Assembly (NCBI GenBank): GCA_045600965.1
Contig: JAZRYW010000027.1
Coordinates: forward strand, 1-50,854
Source of the DNA: RGIG6374 sp045600965
GTDB lineage: Bacteria; Bacteroidota; Bacteroidia; Bacteroidales; UBA932
Direction of reading: 5' to 3'
DNA: 50,854 nt
Shown: positions 34,594 to 42,449 of the stretch, piece after piece
Numbering within the stretch: the stretch's first letter is position 1
Layout: each line of letters opens with the position of its first letter
Notes under the pieces: model-generated
The model's input: only the letters and a program-made list of their open reading frames with translations
Databases searched by the model: none
Told to the model about the DNA's origin: nothing
Program-made: the position numbers and the translations under genes

Positions 34594-35427
34594 TCATATC
34601 AGGCCAAAAAGTGTCAGGTACACCACTACAGCGGGCATTGCGAGCAGTGATGCGTCGAAGCGGTCGAGCAGGCCCCCGTGTCCGGGCATTATGTTCCCGG
34701 AGTCCTTCATTCCGTGCTGGCGTTTCAACTGGGACTCTACAAGGTCTCCCAAAGTGCCGAACAAAAGAGTCAGCGCACCAACAGCCAGCCAGTGCGCAAG
34801 CCCGAGCGGAACAAAGCCGACAAGGTGCAGCGCCACGGCGGCGCCGAAGGTGAAGACTGTGCCGCCTGCGATTCCCCACCACGACTTCTTGGGGGAAATT
34901 GCCGGAAAAAGTTTCCTGCTGTTCTCCTTCTGACCCAGCAGCATTCCAAGCGCATAGGCGCCTATGTCGTTGGTCCATATTATTATGAACACGGAGAGGA
35001 AGAGGCGGCCGGAAAACGTCCCGTCGGGAGCGAACACCATACGCAGCGACAGGATGAACGGAAGAAGGATGTAGAGGAGCGGGCAAAGCAGCATCGGCAA
35101 TGTAGCGGGTTCCGCAGTCCGGTACCTGAAAAGCACCATCACGCAGGCGGCGACGGGGAACAGGGCTCCGGCATACAGCCAACGGGGATCGGCACCGAAG
35201 CCGAGGCAGGAAGCTTCAGTCAGAATGAACAGCGCCGCCCCGGCCGTCAGGACAGCGCGCTCGGCGATGAAACCGTGATGAAGAGTCATCCGCCAGTACT
35301 CGTGCATCATCTCACAGACGATGAAACATACCCCGGCGAGGAAGAAGCTCAGCCTCAGGGAGCACAGTATCATCAGCGCCAGAAAGCAGGCGCCCGTTGC
35401 GGTACGTATGGCGAGTTTGCGCTGCAT
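34594..35427 (-). CDS. cdsA: phosphatidate cytidylyltransferase
   Basis: This polytopic enzyme (277 residues from the ATG at 35427) makes CDP-diacylglycerol from phosphatidate and CTP. The signature is at the C-terminal end: ISPKKSWWGIAGG and LGDLVESQLKRQHGMKDSGN, then MPGHGGLLDRFDAS. About eight membrane segments precede it. A longer frame would start inside ftsH; the ATG at 35427 leaves a 7-base gap after ftsH. Confidence 0.95.
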   Translation of the reverse strand: MQRKLAIRTATGACFLALMILCSLRLSFFLAGVCFIVCEMMHEYWRMTLHHGFIAERAVLTAGAALFILTEASCLGFGADPRWLYAGALFPVAACVMVLFRYRTAEPATLPMLLCPLLYILLPFILSLRMVFAPDGTFSGRLFLSVFIIIWTNDIGAYALGMLLGQKENSRKLFPAISPKKSWWGIAGGTVFTFGAAVALHLVGFVPLGLAHWLAVGALTLLFGTLGDLVESQLKRQHGMKDSGNIMPGHGGLLDRFDASLLAMPAVVVYLTLFGLI

Positions 35428-35434
35428 AATGCCG

Positions 35435-37405
35435 TCAGAACAATGTGGCTTCCTTGCCGGGACGGGGCCCGAGTATCCTTTCAAGGTCGTCGGAGAAAAT
35501 CACTTCCTTCTCAAGAAGCTGCTGAGCGAGAGCATCCCAGCCTGAACGGTACTTGGCAAGGACATCCATCGCCGTGCGGTGCGCCTGATCTATGAGTGAC
35601 TTCACCTCCTTGTCGATGAGTTCGGAAGTCTTGTCGCTGTAGGGCTTCTGGAATTCATAATTCCCCTGCCCTGTGGAGTCGTAGTATGAGATATGGCCCA
35701 GTTTGTCGCTCATTCCGTAATATGCGACCATTGCGTAGGCCTGCTTTGTAATCTTCTCGAGGTCGCTCAGGGCGCCTGTCGAGAGTGTGCCGTTGACTAT
35801 CTCCTCCGCAACGCGGCCTCCGATTGTGGCCGCCATCTCATCCATCATCTGTTCCCTGGTGGAAAGCTGACGCTCCTCGGGGAGGTACCACGCGGCGCCG
35901 AGAGACTGTCCTCGAGGTATGATGGTGACCTTCAGCAGAGGGCTGGCGGCGGGAAGCATCCAGCTCACGGTGGCGTGACCGGCCTCGTGATAGGCTATGG
36001 TCTTCTTCTCCTCAGCGGAAATTATCTTGCTGCGACGTTCAAGGCCGCCGATGATGCGGTCTATCGCGTCAAGGAAATCCTGCTTGTCAACAACCTGCTT
36101 GTCGTGACGTGCGGCAATGAGGGCCGCCTCATTGCACACGTTGGCTATATCCGCCCCGGAGAAGCCGGGAGTCTGTTTGGCAAAGAATTCCACGTTGAAA
36201 TCGGGGGACAGTTTCAGGCCCTTGAGATGGACCTGGAATATTTCCTCGCGGTCCTTCAGTTCGGGAAGGTCGACGTGTATCTGACGGTCAAAACGTCCGG
36301 CACGCATAAGAGCCTTGTCGAGTATGTCGGCGCGGTTTGTTGCGGCCAGGATTATGACACCGGAATTGGTGCCGAATCCGTCCATCTCGGTAAGAAGCTG
36401 GTTGAGGGTGTTCTCCCTCTCGTCGTTGGAGGTAAAGCCACCGTTCTTGCTGCGGGCGCGTCCCACTGCATCTATTTCATCGATGAATACGATGCAGGGC
36501 GCCTTCTCCTTTGCCTGACGGAAAAGGTCCCTTACACGTGAGGCTCCAACGCCGACGAACATCTCCACGAAATCGGAACCTGAAATGGAGAAGAAAGGCA
36601 CGTTGGCTTCACCGGCCACCGCCTTGGCGAGCAGGGTCTTGCCCGTGCCGGGAGGGCCCACGAGAAGCGCGCCCTTGGGAATCTTTCCGCCCAGAGCCGT
36701 ATACTTTGCAGGATTCTTCAGGAAGTCAACAATCTCCATCACCTCAACCTTCGCTTCCGCAAGACCGGCTACATCCTTGAAAGTGACCTTCGTACCATTC
36801 TGGTTTTCATAGAGTTTGGCCTGTGACTTGCCGACGTTGAACACTCCGCCGGGGCCACCGCCGCCCATATTCCGCACCGGGCGCATCATTATCAGCCACA
36901 TCACTATGAGCAGCAGGGGGAAGAGTATCCATTCGAGCACGTCCCCCCAATAACTCTTGCGTTCGGATATGACTATGCGGAAGCCGCCGTCTTCCGGAAG
37001 AGTCTCATTGAGAGCCTCAAGTTCGTGCTCCGGCTCGAAAGCCGCAGAGACGAGAAAATAGTACTGAGGCCCGCCCTGCGGAATCTTGCCGCCGAACTCG
37101 TCATCATACTTTCCCAATGCCTCACGGCGGAGTGACACCTCACCGCGTCCGTTGTTGCGTATGAACTCTATCTTCTCGATGTCAGCGCAGAATGTGGAAT
37201 CCTTTATGTCAGTCCATTCCTTCTTTACAGGCTCCGCCTTGCCGCTCCCGAACCACAGGTATGCAATACCTGCAAGAAGAACGGTGTACAGGACCAGCAT
37301 ACCTATGCGCGATCCGTTGAGCTTCGGCTTCTGGGGACCCTTTCCGTCGGGTTTCGTTCCAGGGTTCATATCAGGTTTCCCGTTTCCGGGCAGTTTCTGT
37401 TCCAT
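35435..37405 (-). CDS. ftsH: ATP-dependent zinc metalloprotease FtsH
   Basis: The 656-residue membrane AAA protease degrades misassembled membrane proteins and regulators. Membrane segments are at about 35-52 and 158-175, enclosing a periplasmic domain. The AAA domain has Walker A GPPGTGKT (250-257), Walker B IVFIDEID (306-312) and the second region of homology ATNRADILDKALMRAGRFDR. The zinc site is HEAGH (473-477). The N-terminal tail is unusually Gly/Pro/Lys-rich. It follows rsfS by 1 base and precedes cdsA. Confidence 0.97.
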   Translation of the reverse strand: MEQKLPGNGKPDMNPGTKPDGKGPQKPKLNGSRIGMLVLYTVLLAGIAYLWFGSGKAEPVKKEWTDIKDSTFCADIEKIEFIRNNGRGEVSLRREALGKYDDEFGGKIPQGGPQYYFLVSAAFEPEHELEALNETLPEDGGFRIVISERKSYWGDVLEWILFPLLLIVMWLIMMRPVRNMGGGGPGGVFNVGKSQAKLYENQNGTKVTFKDVAGLAEAKVEVMEIVDFLKNPAKYTALGGKIPKGALLVGPPGTGKTLLAKAVAGEANVPFFSISGSDFVEMFVGVGASRVRDLFRQAKEKAPCIVFIDEIDAVGRARSKNGGFTSNDERENTLNQLLTEMDGFGTNSGVIILAATNRADILDKALMRAGRFDRQIHVDLPELKDREEIFQVHLKGLKLSPDFNVEFFAKQTPGFSGADIANVCNEAALIAARHDKQVVDKQDFLDAIDRIIGGLERRSKIISAEEKKTIAYHEAGHATVSWMLPAASPLLKVTIIPRGQSLGAAWYLPEERQLSTREQMMDEMAATIGGRVAEEIVNGTLSTGALSDLEKITKQAYAMVAYYGMSDKLGHISYYDSTGQGNYEFQKPYSDKTSELIDKEVKSLIDQAHRTAMDVLAKYRSGWDALAQQLLEKEVIFSDDLERILGPRPGKEATLF

Positions 37406-37406
37406 A

Positions 37407-37814
37407 TCAGTCCTCGTCTTTATATTCCACCTTCACGGCATCCGCCCAGAGATCCTCAAGGCGGTAGAATTCACGCTGCTCCGTCTGGAATACGTGAACG
37501 ACTATGTCACCGTAGTCCAGGATAACCCAGAATGCGTTCTCCCGTCCCTGGACACGCAGGGGCCCACGGTCGCAGCAGGCATACATCTGCTCCTCGACGT
37601 TATCGCAGATGGCATTGACCTGCGTGGTCGAGTCGGCATTGCAGATTACAAAGCAGTCACATATCGTGGAGGTGGTCAGTTTGCGGAAATCAAGAGAAAT
37701 GACGCCCTGAGCCTTCTTTTCAAGCATCGCGTGGGAGATGGTCCTCAGGCCTGTAAGGAGGGCGGCCTCCTCCGTATCCACAATCCTTATCCCGGTTTCA
37801 GTCTTTTTGTCCAT
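37407..37814 (-). CDS. rsfS: ribosome silencing factor RsfS (Iojap/YbeB)
   Basis: The 135-residue protein binds L14 on the 50S subunit and blocks subunit joining under starvation. It shows the DUF143 signatures ISLDFRKLTTSTICDCFVIC and GRENAFWVILDYGDIVVHVF, ending REFYRLEDLWADA. The ATG at 37814 is preferred. A TTG nine codons upstream (37841) is possible but would add an unconserved tail. It heads the rsfS-ftsH-cdsA-psd-DUF3089 row. Confidence 0.93.
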   Translation of the reverse strand: MDKKTETGIRIVDTEEAALLTGLRTISHAMLEKKAQGVISLDFRKLTTSTICDCFVICNADSTTQVNAICDNVEEQMYACCDRGPLRVQGRENAFWVILDYGDIVVHVFQTEQREFYRLEDLWADAVKVEYKDED

Positions 37815-37861
37815 TATTTGTTGTAAATTTGTGCGTTTCAATCCATATTACGTATCATTTG

Positions 37862-37869
37862 CAAATATA
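37862..37869 (-). promoter_or_regulatory. -7 box of the rsfS operon
   Basis: TATATTTG on the minus strand, 47 bases before the rsfS ATG, in the divergent gap with birA. Confidence 0.5.
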
Positions 37870-37906
37870 GTCAAATTTCCCGCCAAAAGCTATCCGCCAT
37901 TTCCAA

Positions 37907-38683
37907 ATGCCGACAAAACCACATATTGTCAGACTGCTCTCGGTCAAGTCCACAAACACCTGGTGTGAAAGCAGGCTCCCTTCGCTGTCAAGCCTCACGA
38001 CAGTGTCCGCCTTCAGGCAGAGCGCCGGCCGCGGGCAGAGGGGGAACAGGTGGGAGTCGGCCGCCGGAAAGAACCTCACGTTTTCACTGGTCTTCAAGCC
38101 GCGGGCCCTGCCGTCATCAGCTCAGTTCGCTATCAGTGAGGCAGTTGCACTGGGCATAAGGGACTATCTTGCAGACAGGGGCATCACCGCCAGAATCAAA
38201 TGGCCCAATGACATATATGTCGGTGACGGCAAGATATGCGGCATACTTGTCAGCCACGTCATCAACGCTGACAGATTGTCAGCAAGCATAATAGGGATAG
38301 GCCTCAACGTCAATCAGACCAAGTTCGCAAGCGATGCTCCCAACCCCGTGTCAATCAAGGGGATCACCGGGAGAAGCCTCTGCCCCGGCAGGGAATTGAA
38401 GCGTCTTGAGCAGCACATCCTGCCCTACCTCGCCCTTCTGGACGAAAATCCCCCGCAGAGCGTCCTGGAAGACCTTCGCGGGGAATTCACAAAGTCCCTG
38501 TACCGCCTTGGTGAGGAACATACCTTCGAGGAATGCATACCGCTCGGGCAGGGCTTCAAGCCGTCAGGCCACCCCTTCACTGCAAGGATAACGGGTATTG
38601 ACGACTGCGCGCGGCTGGTGCTTCAACTGCCGGACGGCAGCACAAGGCGCTATGCATTCAAGGAAATACGCCATATCATCTGA
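37907..38683 (+). CDS. birA: biotin--[acetyl-CoA-carboxylase] ligase, no DNA-binding domain
   Basis: The 258-residue ligase attaches biotin to carboxylase carrier domains. The biotinyl-AMP loop GRGQRGNRWESAAGKNLTFS lies near 42-61, and KWPNDIYVGDGKICGILV holds the catalytic lysine. A small C-terminal beta domain follows. It lacks the N-terminal helix-turn-helix of E. coli BirA, so it is a class I ligase without a repressor role. The 3' end overlaps the convergent GH127 gene by 8 bases. Confidence 0.93.
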   Translation: MPTKPHIVRLLSVKSTNTWCESRLPSLSSLTTVSAFRQSAGRGQRGNRWESAAGKNLTFSLVFKPRALPSSAQFAISEAVALGIRDYLADRGITARIKWPNDIYVGDGKICGILVSHVINADRLSASIIGIGLNVNQTKFASDAPNPVSIKGITGRSLCPGRELKRLEQHILPYLALLDENPPQSVLEDLRGEFTKSLYRLGEEHTFEECIPLGQGFKPSGHPFTARITGIDDCARLVLQLPDGSTRRYAFKEIRHII

Positions 38684-40604
38684 CAAGGCCGTCCTCGCTT
38701 GTCAGGAAGTAGATGGCATATCGGCTGTCGTGGATGCCGAAGAAAGGTTCAAGCACCAGGGAATCATATTCAGGCTTGTTGAAAAGGCCCTTGACGGTGA
38801 AGTTCAGGGGTTTCCCGTCCACCGGCTCCATATCATTCAGACGATTCTCTATCTCGTTTCTCGTGCCGACCATAATGGGAGTGTCCTCTATGGGGATGAG
38901 TTCGCCGTGGGCTATGTGCGCCCAGCGTCCGTCATCCGCGACAAGCCCGTCGAGGTGTTCCTGTGAAGTCCTTGCGGCCAGAACTACGGGACCGTAGGTG
39001 ACGGCCAGATATTCAGGCCTGTTGTCCAGCTCAACGACTTTCGCGTGCATAGGTGTCCTTATCTCTATGACATCGCCCTTGCGCCACTTGCGGCTGATGG
39101 AAAGGTATGACGACGGCTTAACGTCACAGGCCACCTCCTCCCCGTTCACCTTGACGCTGAAAGAGCCCTCGGAAACCCATCCGGGGCAGCGCAGGTTGAT
39201 GACAAGGTCCTGCGCGCGGCGGGGTGACACCTCCATACGTATCACATCGCCGTAGGGGAAGTCCGTCCTCTGGGTGACGGTCAGGCCTTTCTCCTTCCAG
39301 TCAAGGCGCGAGGGGATGTAGAGATTGACGAACAGTTCCTTGGCGTCACAGCTGTGGGAATAGATGAATTCGCCATATTTCACGTGGTTCTCCATACCCG
39401 TGCCGACGCAGCACCACATAGCGCTGTTGGGCTGGGAATATACCCTGTAGTGGGAAGGCCTCATAGACGTGAAATAGACAAAGCCGCCGTGTTCGGGATG
39501 CTGTGTGGAAAGGATATGGTTGTACAGCGCCTTCTCATAGAAGTCGGCATATTCGGCACGATGCTCCAGGGCGAAGAGGAACTCGGTGAGCTTGAGCATA
39601 TTCTTGGTGTTGCAGGATTCCGGGCCTTCGGGATGCTCCATATAGCTGATATAGTCTTCCGCTGCCGGGAAATGCTCGCTGCGGCTGTTGCCGCCGATGA
39701 CCACACTGCGGTGGTTGGCGACACGGTCCCAGAAGAATTTCGCGGCCCGGTGGAAATGTGCGTCCGAGGATGCGGCGGCTATGCGGGCGTAGCCCACTGC
39801 CTTGGGCACCTGGGTGTTGGCGTGAAGGTTGTCGAGATTGTCTGTCCCGGCGGCCATATTCTCGTGGATGAACTTGTGGGAGAAACGCTTCGCCTGTTGG
39901 AGGTAGCGTTCATCTCCGGTCATATCGTAGGCATCGGCCAGCACTTCGTTCATACCGCCGAACTCCTGGAACGACATCCTCTCCATCTGTTCGTCGCTGA
40001 GGCCTTCAATCACTCCCACCGCCCAGTCACAGAGTGAAAGGAACATCCCGCGGGCCTCCTCCTGATTGCCGTACTGCCAGGCGTCACGCAGGCCGGCGAA
40101 AATCTTGTGAACGTTGTACCAGGGCACCCAGGCCTTGAAGAGAGGCCCGAAATCACCTTCCGAGACGCTTCTGAAGATCTCCGCGCCCGAGGGCACACCG
40201 CCTATGTATCCGTTGCCGTTCGCCTCCTGACAGCGTTTCAGTTCAGAAATGCAGTACTCCAGGCGTTCCAGGCAGCCGGTGTTTCCGGTGGAAGCCCAGG
40301 CCATCGCCAGAGCGGAAACGTAGTGGCCCGCCACGTGTCCGTCAAGACCTTCCCAGTTCTTGAACGGCTCCCCTTTGGGTTCGAGTCCGGCTTCCTTGAG
40401 GAAAGGCGCAAGCAGCCTGTCGGTGTCATATTCAAGAAGCACCTTGACGTCAAGGTCCTGCGCGTGCTTGAACGGGCCGTCTAGCAGCTCGACCTGATTG
40501 AGGGGGAAAGTGCCCGGATAAAGTTTTTCATCTGCCGGCTGTGTACCGCAGGCGGCGGCTACAAATGCCGCGACAACGCAAAGGAGTGGAATTCTGACGT
40601 TCAT
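38676..40604 (-). CDS. GH127 beta-L-arabinofuranosidase-like lipoprotein
   Basis: The 642-residue protein (DUF1680) has a probable lipoprotein signal (VAAAC, cysteine 19). Residues match the zinc and catalytic set of HypBA1: Glu329 and Cys331 in GPESCN, and Cys398-Cys399 in AMWCCVGTGMENH. The WEGLDGHVAGHYVSALAMAW and QEFGGMNEVLADAY segments are family hallmarks. It probably cleaves beta-L-arabinofuranosides or a related linkage of plant glycans at the cell surface or in the periplasm. No SusC/SusD pair is nearby, so it is not in an obvious polysaccharide-utilisation locus. Confidence 0.9.
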   Translation of the reverse strand: MNVRIPLLCVVAAFVAAACGTQPADEKLYPGTFPLNQVELLDGPFKHAQDLDVKVLLEYDTDRLLAPFLKEAGLEPKGEPFKNWEGLDGHVAGHYVSALAMAWASTGNTGCLERLEYCISELKRCQEANGNGYIGGVPSGAEIFRSVSEGDFGPLFKAWVPWYNVHKIFAGLRDAWQYGNQEEARGMFLSLCDWAVGVIEGLSDEQMERMSFQEFGGMNEVLADAYDMTGDERYLQQAKRFSHKFIHENMAAGTDNLDNLHANTQVPKAVGYARIAAASSDAHFHRAAKFFWDRVANHRSVVIGGNSRSEHFPAAEDYISYMEHPEGPESCNTKNMLKLTEFLFALEHRAEYADFYEKALYNHILSTQHPEHGGFVYFTSMRPSHYRVYSQPNSAMWCCVGTGMENHVKYGEFIYSHSCDAKELFVNLYIPSRLDWKEKGLTVTQRTDFPYGDVIRMEVSPRRAQDLVINLRCPGWVSEGSFSVKVNGEEVACDVKPSSYLSISRKWRKGDVIEIRTPMHAKVVELDNRPEYLAVTYGPVVLAARTSQEHLDGLVADDGRWAHIAHGELIPIEDTPIMVGTRNEIENRLNDMEPVDGKPLNFTVKGLFNKPEYDSLVLEPFFGIHDSRYAIYFLTSEDGLVR

Positions 40605-40652
40605 TTTTTCAAATTTTCTGTAAATATAACAATAATTTCCGGATACGTTGAC

Positions 40653-40660
40653 TATCTTTG
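40653..40660 (+). promoter_or_regulatory. -7 box next to the AspT-type start codon
   Basis: TATCTTTG matches TAnnTTTG and ends 9 bases before the ATG at 40670, leaving an mRNA leader of only a few bases. Confidence 0.55.
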
Positions 40661-40669
40661 CCGGCCGTT

Positions 40670-42349
40670 ATGCAGTGGCTGACAGATCTCTTTTCCAACG
40701 GCGGAGTCTCGCAGACCATACTTCTCCTGACCGTGATTTCCATCGCAGGGCTCGCCTTGGGACGGATAAAGCTGCGCGGTGTGCAGCTGGGGAGCTGCTT
40801 CGTGTTCTTCGTCGCAATCGCCGCAGGCCATTTCACCCACAGGCTCGGGATACAGACCGACGCCGCGATGATGGATCTTGCAAAGAACTTCGGCCTGGTC
40901 ATTTTCGTATATACCCTCGGCCTGCAGTGCGGTCCGGGATTCTTTGCATCCCTGAGGAAGAACGGACTGAAACTCGTGCTCTGCTCGGCCGGTGCGATAG
41001 CGGCCGGATCCCTTCTCACAGCGCTCTTTGCCGGCATGCTTCACCTCAAAGGCGCCGAAGCCGTCGGACTTCTTGCAGGTGCGGTGACCAGCACACCGGC
41101 CCTTATCGCGGCGCAACAGGCGGTTCTCGATATGGACCCCTCGGCCGTCGATGCCGCCAACGCCGTCGGCGCGGCATACGCCGTGGGCTACCCTTTCAGC
41201 GTTCTTACCGTGCTTCTGTGCATCAGCCTTCTGAAGGCCGTTTTTCCCGCCAGCGCAAAAAGGAGTTCCGGCAGGTCCACCGACAGATACACCGCAGCCA
41301 CCGAAGTGCACGTCTGCAACAGCGCCCTGTTCGGGAAGACCGTAAGGGAGATTGTCAAGCACAGCGGATTCCATTTCGTCATATCGAGGGTGTGGCGCAA
41401 CGGTGAGGTTCAGATTCCGGTCAGCGACACGGTCATCGAGGCGGACGACCATCTGCTTCTGATCTGCGACAAGGAGGACATTCACAAGTTCGGAGCCATT
41501 TTCGGGCACGAGGAGAACAAGGACTGGAACAGGCCTGACATCGACTGGGACATAATTGACCGCAAGCTTGTAAGCGTCCATCTGCGCGTGACCAACGACA
41601 ACGTGGTGGGCGTGGATATGAAGAGCCTCAAGTTCCGCAACAAATACGGCGTCAACATCACACGCATCAACCGGGCGGGCATCACCCTTGTGCCTTCGGC
41701 TGACACCACCCTCCAGTTCGGCGACCGCCTTACGGTCGTGGGTGACGAGTCGAAGATCAAGCTGCTGGCCAAGGCCGTGGGCAATGAGGAGCAGAGGCTC
41801 AACGAGCCCAGGCTCATCCCCATTCTGGCCGGCATCTTTCTTGGCGTACTGCTTGGAAGCATTCCAATAAGACTGCCCGGCATCAGCGCGCCGCTGCGGC
41901 TTGGCATTGCCGGAGGACCGATCATAGTAGGCATACTGATGGGCGCTTTCGGACCGAAACTTCACATAACGACATATACCACAAGGGCCGCCAACCTGAT
42001 GATCAGGCAGCTCGGCATCACTTTCTTCTTCGCCTCTCTGGGATTGAGCGTCGGAACGGATTTCGTGGAGACGGTCTTCTGCGCGCAGGGACTCAAGTGG
42101 GCGGCGGCCGCCGTCCTTCTTGCAGGTCTGCCTCTGCTCATCACGGGAATATTCTGCGAAAAGGTGCTGAAAATGGATTTCGCCAAGAATGTCGGTATGC
42201 TCTGCGGCGTTGCGACCAACCCAAACGCCCTTGCCTACTGCAACACGGTCCTGGACAACGACAATCCCGCCGAAGCCTACGCGACGGTCTATCCGCTGAC
42301 AGTATTCCTCAGAGTGTTCATATCCCAGCTGCTGACAGTCCTGCTCTAA
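40670..42349 (+). CDS. AspT/YidE/YbjL-type transporter
   Basis: The 559-residue membrane protein has two transmembrane halves of the AspT duplication type. The first begins ILLLTVISIAGLALGRIKLR and contains LGLQCGPGFFASL, GAVTSTPALIAAQ and NAVGAAYAVGYPF. The second contains LGIAGGPIIVGILMGAFG, GLSVGTDFVET and NPNALAYCNT. Between them (about 190-370) lie two TrkA-C domains. AspT exchanges aspartate for alanine; YidE/YbjL substrates are unknown, so substrate is left open. The TTG 12 bases upstream falls in the promoter -7 box, so the ATG is used. Confidence 0.88.
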   Translation: MQWLTDLFSNGGVSQTILLLTVISIAGLALGRIKLRGVQLGSCFVFFVAIAAGHFTHRLGIQTDAAMMDLAKNFGLVIFVYTLGLQCGPGFFASLRKNGLKLVLCSAGAIAAGSLLTALFAGMLHLKGAEAVGLLAGAVTSTPALIAAQQAVLDMDPSAVDAANAVGAAYAVGYPFSVLTVLLCISLLKAVFPASAKRSSGRSTDRYTAATEVHVCNSALFGKTVREIVKHSGFHFVISRVWRNGEVQIPVSDTVIEADDHLLLICDKEDIHKFGAIFGHEENKDWNRPDIDWDIIDRKLVSVHLRVTNDNVVGVDMKSLKFRNKYGVNITRINRAGITLVPSADTTLQFGDRLTVVGDESKIKLLAKAVGNEEQRLNEPRLIPILAGIFLGVLLGSIPIRLPGISAPLRLGIAGGPIIVGILMGAFGPKLHITTYTTRAANLMIRQLGITFFFASLGLSVGTDFVETVFCAQGLKWAAAAVLLAGLPLLITGIFCEKVLKMDFAKNVGMLCGVATNPNALAYCNTVLDNDNPAEAYATVYPLTVFLRVFISQLLTVLL

Positions 42350-42354
42350 AATAT

Positions 42355-42386
42355 CTTGCGAAACTGAAATAATGTTGCTACATTTG
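42355..42386 (+). promoter_or_regulatory. promoter of rho
   Basis: TACATTTG at 42379-42386 with CTTG at 42355-42358 about 20 bases upstream. The predicted transcript has a leader of about 57 bases. Confidence 0.6.
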
Positions 42387-42400
42387 CGCATCCTTTGAAA

Positions 42401-42425
42401 GGGGACAGTGCTTCATACGGTCCCC
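42401..42425 (+). promoter_or_regulatory. hairpin in the rho leader
   Basis: GGGGAC pairs with GTCCCC across a 13-base loop, inside the predicted rho 5' leader and 24 bases before the ATG. No U-run follows, so it is not a standard terminator; a role in Rho autoregulation is possible. Confidence 0.45.
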
Positions 42426-42449
42426 GCAAATATTAAACTATACTACTTA

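Noticed and set aside
35428..35484. Longer N terminus for CdsA
   Set aside because: It would start inside ftsH. The ATG at 35427 gives a normal start 7 bases after ftsH.
38676..40604. A polysaccharide-utilisation locus around GH127
   Set aside because: No SusC/SusD pair, regulator or further glycosidase lies beside it; its neighbours are birA and a transporter.
40652..42391. 579-codon open frame on the - strand opposite the AspT-type gene
   Set aside because: It runs through the promoters on both sides and its translation shows no family features. The plus-strand protein has clear repeats and motifs.
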